Shown here piece after piece: positions 1 to 9,174 of a stretch of DNA of 64,000 nt (within the stretch, counting starts at the first letter, position 1; each line of letters opens with the position of its first letter). The notes below the pieces were generated by a model, which ran no database searches, had not been told where the DNA came from, and saw nothing but the letters and a program-made list of their open reading frames with translations. This DNA is from Kineobactrum sediminis (GTDB lineage Bacteria; Pseudomonadota; Gammaproteobacteria; Pseudomonadales; Halieaceae): contig NZ_PKLZ01000002.1 in the NCBI RefSeq assembly GCF_002868715.1, positions 1 through 64,000 of the forward strand. Direction: 5' to 3'. Both the position numbers and the translations under genes were made by a program.

Positions 1-745
1 CATCCACGTACCGGTAGTATGGCTTGAAATCGCTAATCGCGTTCAACTGTAACGCGTTGACCATATCCGCCACAAAGCGCTCTGAGTGCAGATACACAAC
101 CCTGGCGTGCGGCTTGTACTGTTTCAGTGCATTCCCCACCGCATGCATCAAGTGGGTCTTACCGAGACCAACACCGCCGTAGAGGAACAATGGGTTGTAG
201 GATTCACCGGGGTTTTCTGCCACCTGCCTCGCTGCTGCGAGGGCCAGTTGGTTGGACTTGCCCTCCACGAAATTATCGAAGGTGTAATGTTCAACCAAAT
301 GGTGCTGATGTTGCAGGGTATCAACCGTACCCGGTTCGGCTCTTGAGTTGGATAAAACCCGGGGGCCATTCAACCCGCCGCCGGCACGACTGCTGGCCGC
401 AGTACTGAAGGCGGGTTCAGGCCCCGGCTCTGCTGCAACAGGAACAGGGGCAGCGTCGCGGACAACTTCGGAGGCACCCTGCGTCTGGCCCGAATCACTC
501 CCGGAGGAGCCTATTTCGAGAACCAGGTCAATTATCTGTTGGCTATCGACTTCACGCAGCAGTTCGCTGATCCGTCGACTGAATTTATCGCTTACAAAAT
601 CCTTGATAAACCGATTTGGCGCAAACAGTGTTAACTGTCGTCCATTCTGGCTGGCGTGGAGAGGCCTGATCCAGGTATTAAATTGTTGCGATGGCAGCTC
701 ATCCTGGAGCCTGTCAATACATCGCTGCCATACTACATCAGGCAA
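1..745 (-). CDS. dnaA: DnaA, chromosomal replication initiator (3' part missing)
   Basis: DnaA binds 9-bp boxes at the origin and, as an ATP-bound filament, melts the adjacent AT-rich DNA. Only the N-terminal 248 codons are present, because the gene runs off the left edge of the window. The translation shows the DnaB/DiaA-binding N-terminal domain (WQRCIDRLQDELPSQQFNTW), a low-complexity Pro/Ala linker, then the AAA+ domain with YTFDNFVEGKSNQLA and the Walker A segment GGVGLGKTH. No ATG is available in frame. The chosen TTG start lies six bases after the Shine-Dalgarno-like GAGGGG, and an in-frame stop lies further upstream; a second TTG about 14 codons upstream is possible. It is divergent from rpmH, as in Pseudomonas. 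Confidence 0.95.
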   Translation of the reverse strand, partial: MPDVVWQRCIDRLQDELPSQQFNTWIRPLHASQNGRQLTLFAPNRFIKDFVSDKFSRRISELLREVDSQQIIDLVLEIGSSGSDSGQTQGASEVVRDAAPVPVAAEPGPEPAFSTAASSRAGGGLNGPRVLSNSRAEPGTVDTLQHQHHLVEHYTFDNFVEGKSNQLALAAARQVAENPGESYNPLFLYGGVGLGKTHLMHAVGNALKQYKPHARVVYLHSERFVADMVNALQLNAISDFKPYYRYVD

Positions 746-1284
746 AACATTCCCCTCAGCGCCCTTACTATTCTCGGGCCCTTCCAATCTTTCTGGTTAT
801 CGATTTTGAAAATTACTGGCCGGCATCGCCGACCCGAAGCAGCATGATACTCCCCATAAAGAGAGTTATCCACATGTCTGCGGAAAAAAATATTCTCTAC
901 AAAAGTCATTAATATCAGTGGTTTATTGAGAATATGTTCATTATTCAACCATCACTCAAGAATTCGCTGGTTAATAACGTGGCCTGTGCAAAACCTGTGT
1001 ATATCTTCTTAGGAAGGTGTGCATCGATGACTGTAACCCCTGCAATCCCTCGGTGCGCGCAAAGCTTGCCAACATGACCCTGGTATTGCCACACCGGCTT
1101 ATATTGAGAATCGCCGCACCATAAAAATAAGTGCGCCCGAGATTGAATTAAGTCGCTGGTTTCTCTAGACTACCCAACCTTTTTTGCTGTCGGTGTTTAA
1201 CTACATTAGTCTCGCAAACCGTAAGGATACGGCGGGTAACGAGAGGGCAGTCTTCTATTTATTATCTACAACTGGATTAATGAC
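746..1284. other. dnaA-rpmH intergenic region, possible replication origin element and divergent promoters
   Basis: This 539-base spacer contains no convincing gene. It holds one exact DnaA box (866-874) followed by an AT-rich stretch at about 889-960, and degenerate box-like sequences near 985-1003 (TGTGCAAAA, TGTGTATAT). In Pseudomonas the origin lies between dnaA and rpmH, so this is a reasonable origin or dnaA-autoregulation candidate. The promoters of dnaA (leftward) and rpmH (rightward) must also lie here; a weak TTGCTG/TAGTCT pair with 17-base spacing at 1184-1212 could serve rpmH. The better-looking origin signal is upstream of mnmG. Confidence 0.45.
866..874 (+). promoter_or_regulatory. 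Perfect DnaA box (TTATCCACA)
   Basis: The sequence matches the consensus R-type DnaA box exactly. It lies about 120 bases upstream of the dnaA start codon, where it could serve origin function or autoregulation of dnaA. Confidence 0.65.
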
Positions 1285-1419
1285 ATGAAAAGAACATTTC
1301 AGCCCAGCGTTCTTAAACGCAAGCGTACCCACGGTTTCCGTTCGAGAATGGCCACCAAGAATGGTCGCCTGTTACTTAATCGTCGCCGTGCGAAAGGCCG
1401 CAAGCGTCTCGCTGCCTGA
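1285..1419 (+). CDS. rpmH: 50S ribosomal protein L34
   Basis: The 44-residue, strongly basic protein starts [19 protein letters not shown] and ends [12 protein letters not shown], which is diagnostic of bacterial L34, a small 23S rRNA-binding protein of the large subunit. The length is normal for the family. It is followed 15 bases later by rnpA, the near-universal rpmH-rnpA pairing, and is the first gene of the rightward cluster next to dnaA. Confidence 0.97.
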   Translation: MKRTFQPSVLKRKRTHGFRSRMATKNGRLLLNRRRAKGRKRLAA

Positions 1420-1434
1420 TGATCTGTAGTCTCA

Positions 1435-1839
1435 GTGAGCAGTGCAGATAGCCCAGCTCCGCAGTCCGAGGCCTTTGGAAAATCCCGACGTTTGCTTACG
1501 GCGGCTGACTATCGCCCGGTTTTTAATGGCGCAGATAGCAAGGCTTCGAACCGTTATCTGTTACTCCTTGGACGATGGAACAACCAACCCGGGCCTCGCC
1601 TGGGTCTCGTGATTGCAAAAAAAAATGTTCGTAAGGCAGTGCAGCGTAATCGTATAAAACGCATCGCCAGGGAAATGTTCAGGAAATTACCAGAAGATGC
1701 TCCCGCGCTTGATGTAGTGCTCATGGTCAGGCGCGGCATTGACCAGCTCGACAATGCACAGATCTTTGCGATCCTGAGCGAACAATGGCTCAAATTGCAG
1801 CGGGTCGCGGTCCAGCCAGCCCCAGTCCGGGAGTCCTGA
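1435..1839 (+). CDS. rnpA: Ribonuclease P protein component
   Basis: RnpA is the basic protein cofactor of the RNase P ribozyme, which removes 5' leaders from pre-tRNAs. The 134-residue protein contains the family signature around the RNR motif ([16 protein letters not shown]) and the N-terminal [17 protein letters not shown] stretch that packs on the RNA. The start is a GTG and is the only start codon available after the in-frame stop at 1420; no clear ribosome-binding site is visible, so translation may be coupled to rpmH. The stop overlaps the yidD start (TGATG). Confidence 0.95.
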   Translation: MSSADSPAPQSEAFGKSRRLLTAADYRPVFNGADSKASNRYLLLLGRWNNQPGPRLGLVIAKKNVRKAVQRNRIKRIAREMFRKLPEDAPALDVVLMVRRGIDQLDNAQIFAILSEQWLKLQRVAVQPAPVRES

Positions 1840-2072
1840 TGCGTACATTGCTGATATTTCTCATCTCGATTTACCGCTATTGCGTAAGCCCGTTCCTGGG
1901 CAATAACTGTCGTTTTTACCCAAGTTGCTCCCACTATGCGCAGGAAGCGATCACCCATCACGGTGTAATAAAAGGCTGCTACCTGGCCGCTCGACGACTT
2001 GCCAAATGCCATCCATGGCACGAAGGGGGTCTGGACCCGGTTCCTCCCTGCAACCACAACCACACTCACTGA
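1839..2072 (+). CDS. yidD: YidD, membrane protein insertion efficiency factor
   Basis: YidD is a small membrane-associated protein thought to help YidC insert proteins into the inner membrane. The 77-residue product has the conserved core [20 protein letters not shown] and a following [16 protein letters not shown] block with the usual paired cysteines. I chose the ATG that overlaps the rnpA stop codon (TGATG) rather than an upstream in-frame start inside rnpA, because family members begin directly at this hydrophobic MRTLLIFLI segment. It is followed 17 bases later by yidC. Confidence 0.94.
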   Translation: MRTLLIFLISIYRYCVSPFLGNNCRFYPSCSHYAQEAITHHGVIKGCYLAARRLAKCHPWHEGGLDPVPPCNHNHTH

Positions 2073-2089
2073 ATAACTGACGACTCATT

Positions 2090-3805
2090 ATGGATTTGCA
2101 ACGCACACTGCTGATTGGCGCCATTGCCCTGCTATCGTTCATGTTATTGACGGAGTGGGTGGAATTTCGAGACGAAAAGTCCGCCGCCGATACACCCTCC
2201 GCCTCGCGACTTATCAGTGGCGCCCAGGCCCCGGCGCGCTCGCCCGCGCCAGCGGATCCGATCTCGCCCGGTCAGCTGCCACCAGCAGCCAATGAAGACG
2301 TACCTGCCGTATCGCCGGCGCCGGACACCGAAGACACAGTGCCAACAGCCGAAGCAACTTCCGGAGAGCGTATCGTTCTGGTCCGTACGGACGTACTTCA
2401 GCTGGCGATTGATCTTGATGGTGGCGATGTTATCGAACTGGCGCTTCCGCAATACCTGGAAGAGCAGGACGATCCGACCCAACCGTTTGTGCTGCTTGAA
2501 CGAAACCAACAGCGAACCTATGTAGCCCAAAGCGGCCTGATAGGCGTTAACGGCATCGATAGTGAGAGCCGCGCGCGCTACACCGCAAAAAACAGCAATT
2601 ACACACTGGAGCCCGGTCAGGACGAACTGACCATTGACCTGGCGTGGGTTGGCAACAACGGCATAAAAGTGATCAAACGCTATACCGTGCGCCGGGGCCA
2701 CTATCTTATCAACATCAGTTTTATTGTTGATAACGCCAGTAAAGACCGCTGGCAGGGCAACCTGTTCGGCCAGATAAAGCGCGACAGCACCACGCCACCG
2801 TCAGCAGAATCCACTGGCATGGGGCTGCAGCCATTCCTGGGGGCAGCTATTACCAGACCCGACGAGCGCTTCGACAAAATCAGTTTTGATGACATGCGCG
2901 AAGACCCGCTGCGAGAGTCCTTGCCCGGTGGCTGGATAGCAATGATCCAGCACTATTTCCTCAGCGCCTGGATACCGAACCCCGAGCAAACGCATACCTA
3001 CAATACGCGGGTTACCACCGGCGGTTTCAATATAGCGGGCTTTACCAGTCCGGAACTTATCGTTAACCCGGGTGAACAAGGTTCCACCGGGGCGGACTTT
3101 TATGCGGGCCCCAAGGATCAATACCGCTTAAAGGAGATATCTCCCTATCTCGAGCTCAGTGTTGACTATGGCTGGCTCTGGTGGATTGCCCAGCCGCTGT
3201 TCTGGTTGCTTACCAAAATTCAGAGTGTAGTCGGCAACTGGGGGGTTACCATTATCCTCCTGACCGTGGTCATCAAAGCTGCGTTCTTCAAGCTCTCCGC
3301 CACCAGCTATCGTTCCATGGCGAATATGCGCCGTGTTGCGCCGAAGATGCAGGATATACGCGAACAGTACGGGGATGACAAACAGAAACAGTCCCAGGCG
3401 ATGATGGAGCTGTATCGCAAGGAAAAAATCAATCCCATGGGTGGCTGCCTGCCAATCCTGGTACAGATGCCGGTATTCATAGCACTTTACTGGGTGCTGA
3501 TGGAGAGTGTGGAGCTGCGACACGCGCCTTTCATCCTGTGGATCAATGATCTCTCCGTCATGGACCCCTACTTCGTGCTGCCGTTACTGATGGGTGCCAG
3601 CATGTGGTTCATGCAGAAACTTAACCCGCCGCCACCAGATCCTATGCAAGCCAAGATCATGCAATGGTTACCCGTGGTCTTCACCTTTTTCTTCCTCTGG
3701 TTCCCCGCCGGGCTGGTCCTGTACTGGGTGGTAAACAACCTGTTATCGATGGCACAGCAATACGTGATCACCAAACAGATCGAAAAGCGTGCTGCGAGCA
3801 CCTGA
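2090..3805 (+). CDS. yidC: YidC membrane protein insertase
   Basis: YidC/Oxa1/Alb3 family insertase, which places membrane proteins in the inner membrane alone or with SecYEG. The 571-residue protein has an N-terminal transmembrane anchor (about residues 4-20), a Pro/Ala-rich linker, the large periplasmic beta-sandwich domain typical of Gram-negative YidC, and the C-terminal five-helix insertase core with WGVTIILLTVVIKAAFF carrying the conserved positively charged groove residue region, and the PMGGCLPILVQMPVFIALYW signature. Neighbours rnpA, yidD and mnmE are the classical ones. Confidence 0.97.
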   Translation: MDLQRTLLIGAIALLSFMLLTEWVEFRDEKSAADTPSASRLISGAQAPARSPAPADPISPGQLPPAANEDVPAVSPAPDTEDTVPTAEATSGERIVLVRTDVLQLAIDLDGGDVIELALPQYLEEQDDPTQPFVLLERNQQRTYVAQSGLIGVNGIDSESRARYTAKNSNYTLEPGQDELTIDLAWVGNNGIKVIKRYTVRRGHYLINISFIVDNASKDRWQGNLFGQIKRDSTTPPSAESTGMGLQPFLGAAITRPDERFDKISFDDMREDPLRESLPGGWIAMIQHYFLSAWIPNPEQTHTYNTRVTTGGFNIAGFTSPELIVNPGEQGSTGADFYAGPKDQYRLKEISPYLELSVDYGWLWWIAQPLFWLLTKIQSVVGNWGVTIILLTVVIKAAFFKLSATSYRSMANMRRVAPKMQDIREQYGDDKQKQSQAMMELYRKEKINPMGGCLPILVQMPVFIALYWVLMESVELRHAPFILWINDLSVMDPYFVLPLLMGASMWFMQKLNPPPPDPMQAKIMQWLPVVFTFFFLWFPAGLVLYWVVNNLLSMAQQYVITKQIEKRAAST

Positions 3806-3838
3806 GCCCGGTACCCGTGCCGGGCGTATACTTGCGGT

Positions 3839-5221
3839 ATGACAGATAACACCTCCCTTGATAACGATACGATCGCGGCTGTAGCCACTGCGGCCGGCAG
3901 GGGTGGTGTGGGTATCGTGCGGCTTTCCGGCCCTGCCGCCAAAACTGTTGGCGAACAGATTACGGGGATATCACTCATACCCCGTCACGCTCATTACACA
4001 CCGTTTCGCGATTCACAGAAGCACAGCCTGGATACCGGGATCGCTCTCTATTTTCCCGGGCCCAACTCCTTTACCGGTGAGGACGTGGTGGAACTGCAGG
4101 GGCATGGCGGCCCGATCATCATGGACTTGCTGGTGCAGTCCTGCCTCGCTCTGGGTGCCCGCATGGCTAATCCCGGGGAATTCTCGGAGCGGGCGTTCCT
4201 CAACGGCAAACTCGATCTGGCTCAGGCAGAGGCCATTGCGGACCTCATCAACAGCAGCACCGAACAGGCGGCACGCAACGCCCACCGCTCCCTGCAGGGA
4301 GCCTTTTCCCGCAGGATTGATAAACTGGTCACTGCCGTGATCCACCTGCGAATCCATGTTGAAGCCGCGATTGATTTCCCGGAAGAGGAAATCGATTTTC
4401 TGGCGGACGGCCATGTCGCCAGCCAACTTCAGGACCTGACTATTCAACTGGATGGTGTTCTACAGGAAGCAAGACAGGGGAGCCTGTTGCGGGAGGGAAT
4501 GAAGCTGGTTATCGCGGGCAAACCCAACGCCGGCAAATCCAGCCTGCTCAATGCACTATCAGGCCAGGATACCGCTATTGTCACGCCTGTCGAAGGAACC
4601 ACAAGGGACGTGCTCAGAGAGCATATTCAGCTCGATGGAATGCCACTGCATATTGTTGATACGGCCGGTTTACGCGACAGCACGGATGCCATCGAACAGG
4701 AAGGTATCCGTCGCGCCTGGCAAGAGATTGGCTCCGCAGACAGGGTTTTGCTAATCGTGGATGCCAGTACTTCCCCCGACGCAGGCCCCGATCCCTGGGC
4801 ACTCTGGCCGGAAGCCCGGGAACATCTCAAGGCCGATACGCCGGTCACTATCATCCATAATAAATGCGACCTTGTTGGCCAACCACCCGAACTCGTCCGC
4901 CAACAGGATACGACAATAGTGCGCCTTTGCGCCCGTAGTGGTGACGGCGTGGATATCCTGAAACAGCACCTGAAAGAATCTATGGGCTATCAGAGTGGCA
5001 CCGGAGGCAGTTTCAGTGCACGACGACGCCACCTGCTTGCCCTGCAGCAAGCGCTCGAATTCCTTCGCGAAGGACAATTCCAGCTGGAAGAGGCAGGTGC
5101 GGGAGAGCTACTGGCGGAAGATTTACGACAGTGCCAGGCCGCGCTTGGCACCATTACCGGTACTTTTACCAATGATCAGTTACTCGGCGAAATTTTTTCA
5201 AGTTTCTGCATCGGCAAATAA
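3839..5221 (+). CDS. mnmE: tRNA modification GTPase MnmE (TrmE)
   Basis: With MnmG, MnmE forms 5-carboxymethylaminomethyluridine at the wobble base of certain tRNAs, using GTP hydrolysis and methylene-tetrahydrofolate. The 460-residue protein has the N-terminal folate-binding domain ([18 protein letters not shown]), a helical domain, and an inserted G domain with P-loop GKPNAGKSS, switch/G2 GTTRD, G3 DTAG and G4 NKCD. The C-terminus FCIGK carries the catalytic cysteine of the invariant C-I/L-G-K motif, so the enzyme looks intact. It is separated from mnmG by the unusual 555-base spacer described next. Confidence 0.97.
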   Translation: MTDNTSLDNDTIAAVATAAGRGGVGIVRLSGPAAKTVGEQITGISLIPRHAHYTPFRDSQKHSLDTGIALYFPGPNSFTGEDVVELQGHGGPIIMDLLVQSCLALGARMANPGEFSERAFLNGKLDLAQAEAIADLINSSTEQAARNAHRSLQGAFSRRIDKLVTAVIHLRIHVEAAIDFPEEEIDFLADGHVASQLQDLTIQLDGVLQEARQGSLLREGMKLVIAGKPNAGKSSLLNALSGQDTAIVTPVEGTTRDVLREHIQLDGMPLHIVDTAGLRDSTDAIEQEGIRRAWQEIGSADRVLLIVDASTSPDAGPDPWALWPEAREHLKADTPVTIIHNKCDLVGQPPELVRQQDTTIVRLCARSGDGVDILKQHLKESMGYQSGTGGSFSARRRHLLALQQALEFLREGQFQLEEAGAGELLAEDLRQCQAALGTITGTFTNDQLLGEIFSSFCIGK

Positions 5222-5280
5222 TACAAACCCGGCAACCGTTTATACCCGCTTATAAACATCTTATTGACAGACCAAACACC

Positions 5281-5289
5281 TTATCCACA
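5281..5289 (+). promoter_or_regulatory. Perfect DnaA box (TTATCCACA)
   Basis: Exact match to the consensus DnaA-binding 9-mer, at the mnmE-proximal side of the AT-rich spacer. It is one of five box-like sequences in the same intergenic region. Confidence 0.65.
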
Positions 5290-5662
5290 CGATATACAAA
5301 GCCCCAGCCCGATTCATCCCCTTATCAGAAAATCCACACGGCCGCGGCCCACCCGGCAGATAATGCTGTGCACAACACAGTGGATAGCCTGTACCGCGGA
5401 CGAGGACAAATAGCCCTACAACTCCTGATGAACAAAAGGCCGCAAATTCTGTCCCCATCTGGTACACCGTTTACCCAGCCCTGATACCGCGCTTACAGGC
5501 AGCCTTTGCAATGACTTAAATTTTTGATTTTAATGATCTTTAGATACCTTTCCACAGAACAGGGCAACCCCAGTAATTACTACATTAAACTTTCTATCTA
5601 TATAAATAATATTAATAACAAGACAGTAAAGAACTTTGACTCGCTATTTTCCCGGATACTGG

Positions 5663-5671
5663 TGATCCACA
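5663..5671 (+). promoter_or_regulatory. DnaA box with one mismatch (TGATCCACA)
   Basis: Differs from the consensus only at the second base. It lies on the mnmG side of the AT-rich stretch and just upstream of the mnmG promoter, so DnaA binding here could also affect mnmG transcription. Confidence 0.45.
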
Positions 5672-5698
5672 GTAATCGGAAACAGTGCAGAACATATT

Positions 5699-5727
5699 TT
5701 GAACAACCGGGGTCGGCAACGTATAAT
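5699..5727 (+). promoter_or_regulatory. Sigma-70 promoter for mnmG
   Basis: A TTGAAC -35 element and a perfect TATAAT -10 element are separated by exactly 17 bases, about 50 bases upstream of the mnmG start. In E. coli, transcription of the gene next to oriC influences initiation; whether that applies here is inference. Confidence 0.7.
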
Positions 5728-5776
5728 CGCCGGCCCGGGGTCACCCATCTCCGGCAGGATCTGAGAGGCGCAGGCA

Positions 5777-7678
5777 GTGGATTACCCACAAAAATTTGAT
5801 GTGATCGTGATTGGTGGAGGCCACGCCGGTACCGAGGCGTGCCTCGCAGCCGCGCGTATGGGCTGTCGAACCCTGCTGCTGACCCACAGCATGGATACGC
5901 TTGGGCAGATGTCCTGCAATCCCGCGATTGGCGGTATCGGTAAAAGTCACCTGGTACGTGAAGTGGATGCCCTCGGTGGTGCCATGGCCCGGGCAACGGA
6001 CCGCGCCGGCATTCAGTTTCGGGTCCTGAACGCGAGCAAAGGGCCTGCGGTACGTGCTACCCGCGCTCAGGCTGATCGTGTGCTGTATCGAAATGCAATC
6101 CGCGAAATACTCGAATCCCAAGCCGGACTTTCGATTTTCCAGCAACCGGTAGATGACCTGCTACTGGAAAATGGCCGTGTAGCAGGTGCCGTTACGCAGA
6201 TGGGATTGACCTTCCGGGCACCCGTAGTGGTGCTTACCACGGGCACTTTCCTCGGGGGCAAAATCCATATCGGCCTGGAAAACAGTGCCGGGGGCCGCGC
6301 GGGGGATGCTCCCTCGATTGCGCTGGCGCGCCGTCTGCGTGAGATGCCATTCAGGGTTGAGCGGCTAAAGACGGGCACACCGCCGCGAATCGACGCCAGC
6401 AGTGTTGACTTTACCCAGCTTGAAGAGCAGTGGGGTGACCCCGGTGCACCGGTCATGTCTTTTCTTGGCAGTGCCGAGGAGCATCCGGAACAACGCTGTT
6501 GCTGGATCACCCATACCAATGAGCGGACCCACGACATCATTCGCGGTGGGCTGGACCGTTCACCGATGTATTCCGGTGTGATTGAGGGCATTGGGCCGCG
6601 TTACTGCCCGAGTATTGAAGACAAAATACACCGTTTCGCCGATAAATCTTCCCACCAGATCTTCATTGAGCCTGAGGGACTTACTACCGCCGAACTTTAT
6701 CCGAACGGAATCTCCACCAGTTTGCCGTTTGATGTCCAGTATGCCCTGGTACGCTCCATTCGCGGTTTTGAAAACGCGCACATAACCCGGCCCGGTTACG
6801 CCATTGAATACGATTTCTTTGATCCACGGGATCTCGATTACTCCCTGCAAACCCGTGCCGTTCCAGGACTGTACTTCGCCGGGCAGATAAACGGGACTAC
6901 CGGCTACGAAGAAGCCGCCGCACAAGGCCTGCTCGCCGGCCTTAATGCTGCACTGGCGGTACAGGGCAAGGAGGCATGGTGCCCGCGCAGGGATGAGGCT
7001 TATATCGGCGTGCTGGTTGATGACCTGATTACCATGGGCACCCTTGAACCCTACCGCATGTTTACTTCCCGTGCCGAATACCGTCTGTTGTTACGTGAAG
7101 ACAATGCCGACTTGCGGCTAACTGAAAAGGGGCGTGAACTCGGCCTGGTAGACGACTTACGCTGGTCCTGCTTTGCCCGCAAGCGCGATGCCATTGCCGC
7201 TGAATCAAAACGCCTGGCGACAACCTGGATTCATCCCGGCACGGCTGAGGCCAATACCATAGCCTCGCGGCTTAAAGCGCCGCTGACCCGTGAATATTCG
7301 CTGGCTGACCTGCTAAAACGACCCGAGCTGCGCTACCTCGATATCGCGGGTTTGAAAGGGGAGCCACTGGCTGAGGCCCAGGCCGCTGAGCAGGTGGAAA
7401 TCCAGGCAAAATATGCCGGTTATATCGACCGCCAACAGCAGGACATAGATCGCCTTCGGCGCTACGAAGATACTGTGCTGGCCGATTCCCTCGACTACCA
7501 TGCCGTCGACGGGCTTTCCACTGAAGTGCGACAGAAGCTGGCCGAAGCCCGCCCGGCCACTCTTGCCAGGGCCGGCCGGATCCCCGGGGTTACCCCGGCT
7601 GCGGTATCGCTACTGCTGATCTACCTGAAAAAGCGTGGTGCCCTGGATCGAACGTCGTCTGATCGCAGAACTGCCTGA
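5777..7678 (+). CDS. mnmG: tRNA uridine-5-carboxymethylaminomethyl modification enzyme MnmG (GidA)
   Basis: FAD-dependent partner of MnmE in wobble-uridine modification. The 633-residue protein begins with the dinucleotide-binding motif [20 protein letters not shown], has the family signatures [14 protein letters not shown] and [11 protein letters not shown], and ends with the C-terminal helical MnmE-binding region ([19 protein letters not shown]). The start is GTG, preceded by GAGAGG at a proper distance. The 3' end overlaps the next gene, rsmG, the conserved order in gammaproteobacteria. Confidence 0.97.
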   Translation: MDYPQKFDVIVIGGGHAGTEACLAAARMGCRTLLLTHSMDTLGQMSCNPAIGGIGKSHLVREVDALGGAMARATDRAGIQFRVLNASKGPAVRATRAQADRVLYRNAIREILESQAGLSIFQQPVDDLLLENGRVAGAVTQMGLTFRAPVVVLTTGTFLGGKIHIGLENSAGGRAGDAPSIALARRLREMPFRVERLKTGTPPRIDASSVDFTQLEEQWGDPGAPVMSFLGSAEEHPEQRCCWITHTNERTHDIIRGGLDRSPMYSGVIEGIGPRYCPSIEDKIHRFADKSSHQIFIEPEGLTTAELYPNGISTSLPFDVQYALVRSIRGFENAHITRPGYAIEYDFFDPRDLDYSLQTRAVPGLYFAGQINGTTGYEEAAAQGLLAGLNAALAVQGKEAWCPRRDEAYIGVLVDDLITMGTLEPYRMFTSRAEYRLLLREDNADLRLTEKGRELGLVDDLRWSCFARKRDAIAAESKRLATTWIHPGTAEANTIASRLKAPLTREYSLADLLKRPELRYLDIAGLKGEPLAEAQAAEQVEIQAKYAGYIDRQQQDIDRLRRYEDTVLADSLDYHAVDGLSTEVRQKLAEARPATLARAGRIPGVTPAAVSLLLIYLKKRGALDRTSSDRRTA

Positions 7679-8321
7679 GTTGGCCACCGACCTGGAAAAA
7701 ACGTTGTCCAGGGGCTGCCACGCACTTGATATTTCACTCGAGCCACGGCAGCAGGAGCAATTGCTTACTTACCTGCAGCTTATGCAAAAGTGGAACCGTG
7801 CTTACAATCTGACCGCTGTGCGCGAGCCCGCTGCCATGGTGACCCGGCATTTGCTCGACAGCCTGGCTGTGCTGCCTTACCTGCCTGAGGGACGCTGTCT
7901 GGATGTGGGTACAGGGGCGGGTCTTCCGGGAATTCCTCTGGCGATTCTCTTTCCGGAACGCGAGTTCCACCTGCTGGACAGTAACGGCAAAAAAACACGA
8001 TTTCTTTTTGCCGTTAAAACAAGTCTGGGCCTGGCTAACGTGACAATTCATAATACCCGGGTGGAAGCTTTCACCCCTCAGGCACTGTTTGATGTGATAC
8101 TGTCCAGAGCCTTTGCCTCGCTGGCTGACATGGTGGCGGGCACTCGTCACTTACTGGCGCCCGGTGGTTGTTTCCTCGCGATGAAGGGAGCATATCCACC
8201 CGATGAATTGGAGGCAGTGGCGAGGGAGTGTGTATTGAAGGGGATTTACCCACTCGCGGTGCCGGGACTAAACGAACAGCGGCACCTCGTGGAGCTGGCC
8301 TTGTGCCAACCCACTCAATAG
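7635..8321 (+). CDS. rsmG: 16S rRNA (guanine-527-N7)-methyltransferase RsmG
   Basis: RsmG (GidB) uses S-adenosylmethionine to methylate N7 of G527 of 16S rRNA. The translation contains the family block [14 protein letters not shown] and the SAM-binding motif [17 protein letters not shown], followed by [11 protein letters not shown]. The listed GTG start gives 228 residues and overlaps mnmG by 44 bases; a TTG at 7680, just after the mnmG stop, would give a 213-residue protein nearer to the usual family length, so the start is not settled. The gene lies in the mnmG-rsmG-parA-parB order. Confidence 0.94.
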   Translation: MVPWIERRLIAELPELATDLEKTLSRGCHALDISLEPRQQEQLLTYLQLMQKWNRAYNLTAVREPAAMVTRHLLDSLAVLPYLPEGRCLDVGTGAGLPGIPLAILFPEREFHLLDSNGKKTRFLFAVKTSLGLANVTIHNTRVEAFTPQALFDVILSRAFASLADMVAGTRHLLAPGGCFLAMKGAYPPDELEAVARECVLKGIYPLAVPGLNEQRHLVELALCQPTQ

Positions 8322-8358
8322 ATACTGGTAACAGCTAAGACAATCCGGGAGTCAGGCG

Positions 8359-9162
8359 TTGGCAAGAACAATAGCAATTGCAAACCAGAAGGGGGGTGTC
8401 GGCAAGACCACCAGCTCCATTAATCTGGCGGCGTCTCTGGCGGCCATGAAAAAACGTGTATTACTCGTTGACATGGATCCCCAGGGTAACGCGACGATGG
8501 GAAGCGGTGTAGACAAGCACGGTATCGAGCGCAGTGTTTACGATGTCCTGGTACACCGCGCACCGGTTCACCTCATTACCCAGCGCGCTCCCGAAGGCGG
8601 GTTTGACGTCCTGCCGGCGAACAGTGACCTGACCGCAGCCGAGGTTGAATTACTCGATATTGAACACAAGGAACGCCGGTTGCGCACCGCTCTGCAGGAA
8701 GTGGCCGGGCTCTACGACTATATTCTGGTTGATTGCCCGCCTTCACTTAACATGCTTACCCTGAACGCCCTCGTGGCCGCGGATGGCGTACTGATCGCCA
8801 TGCAATGCGAATATTTTGCCCTGGAAGGATTGTCTGCCCTGGTCAGTACCATTAACCGGATTGGCGAATCGGTTAATTTACCACTGCGCATTGAGGGTAT
8901 CCTGCGCACTCTATATGACCCGCGCAACAGCCTCACCAATGACGTCTCGGCCCAGCTACATGGCCATTTTGGTGACCTGGTGTACCGCACCGTAGTGCCG
9001 CGTAATGTGCGCCTGGCTGAAGCGCCCAGTCACGGCCTGCCCGCCATGTACTACGACCGACACTCCCGGGGTGCAAAAGCCTATATGGCGCTGGCGGGTG
9101 AAGTCATCCGGCGGGAAGAGAAACGCCAGCAGGAATCACAACAACCTGTGACCAGCGATTAA
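8359..9162 (+). CDS. parA: ParA/Soj chromosome-partitioning ATPase
   Basis: ParA is a deviant-Walker ATPase that binds nucleoid DNA and moves ParB-parS complexes to segregate the origin. The 267-residue protein has the deviant Walker A motif KGGVGKTTS near its N-terminus, the VDMDPQGN motif and the VDCPPSLNMLT switch region. The start is TTG with GGGAG upstream. It is a short chromosomal-type ParA without an extra N-terminal DNA-binding domain. parB follows after 12 bases. I found no full parS site by eye in the window. Confidence 0.95.
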   Translation: MARTIAIANQKGGVGKTTSSINLAASLAAMKKRVLLVDMDPQGNATMGSGVDKHGIERSVYDVLVHRAPVHLITQRAPEGGFDVLPANSDLTAAEVELLDIEHKERRLRTALQEVAGLYDYILVDCPPSLNMLTLNALVAADGVLIAMQCEYFALEGLSALVSTINRIGESVNLPLRIEGILRTLYDPRNSLTNDVSAQLHGHFGDLVYRTVVPRNVRLAEAPSHGLPAMYYDRHSRGAKAYMALAGEVIRREEKRQQESQQPVTSD

Positions 9163-9174
9163 CGGAGAAAGTGG

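Larger units (their letters stand above)
5222..5776. other. Candidate chromosomal origin (oriC) upstream of mnmG
   Basis: This 555-base spacer has no gene and is unlike its GC-rich surroundings. It contains a perfect DnaA box (5281-5289), a one-mismatch box (5663-5671), and two-mismatch boxes at 5330-5338, 5379-5387 (reverse) and 5548-5556. Between them lies a long AT-rich stretch (about 5516-5640) that includes GATCTTTAGATAC at 5535, reminiscent of the GATCT-initiated 13-mers of the Escherichia coli unwinding element. In E. coli and Vibrio the origin also abuts mnmG (gidA). An origin here is inference; a strong mnmG promoter also lies at its right end. Confidence 0.55.
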
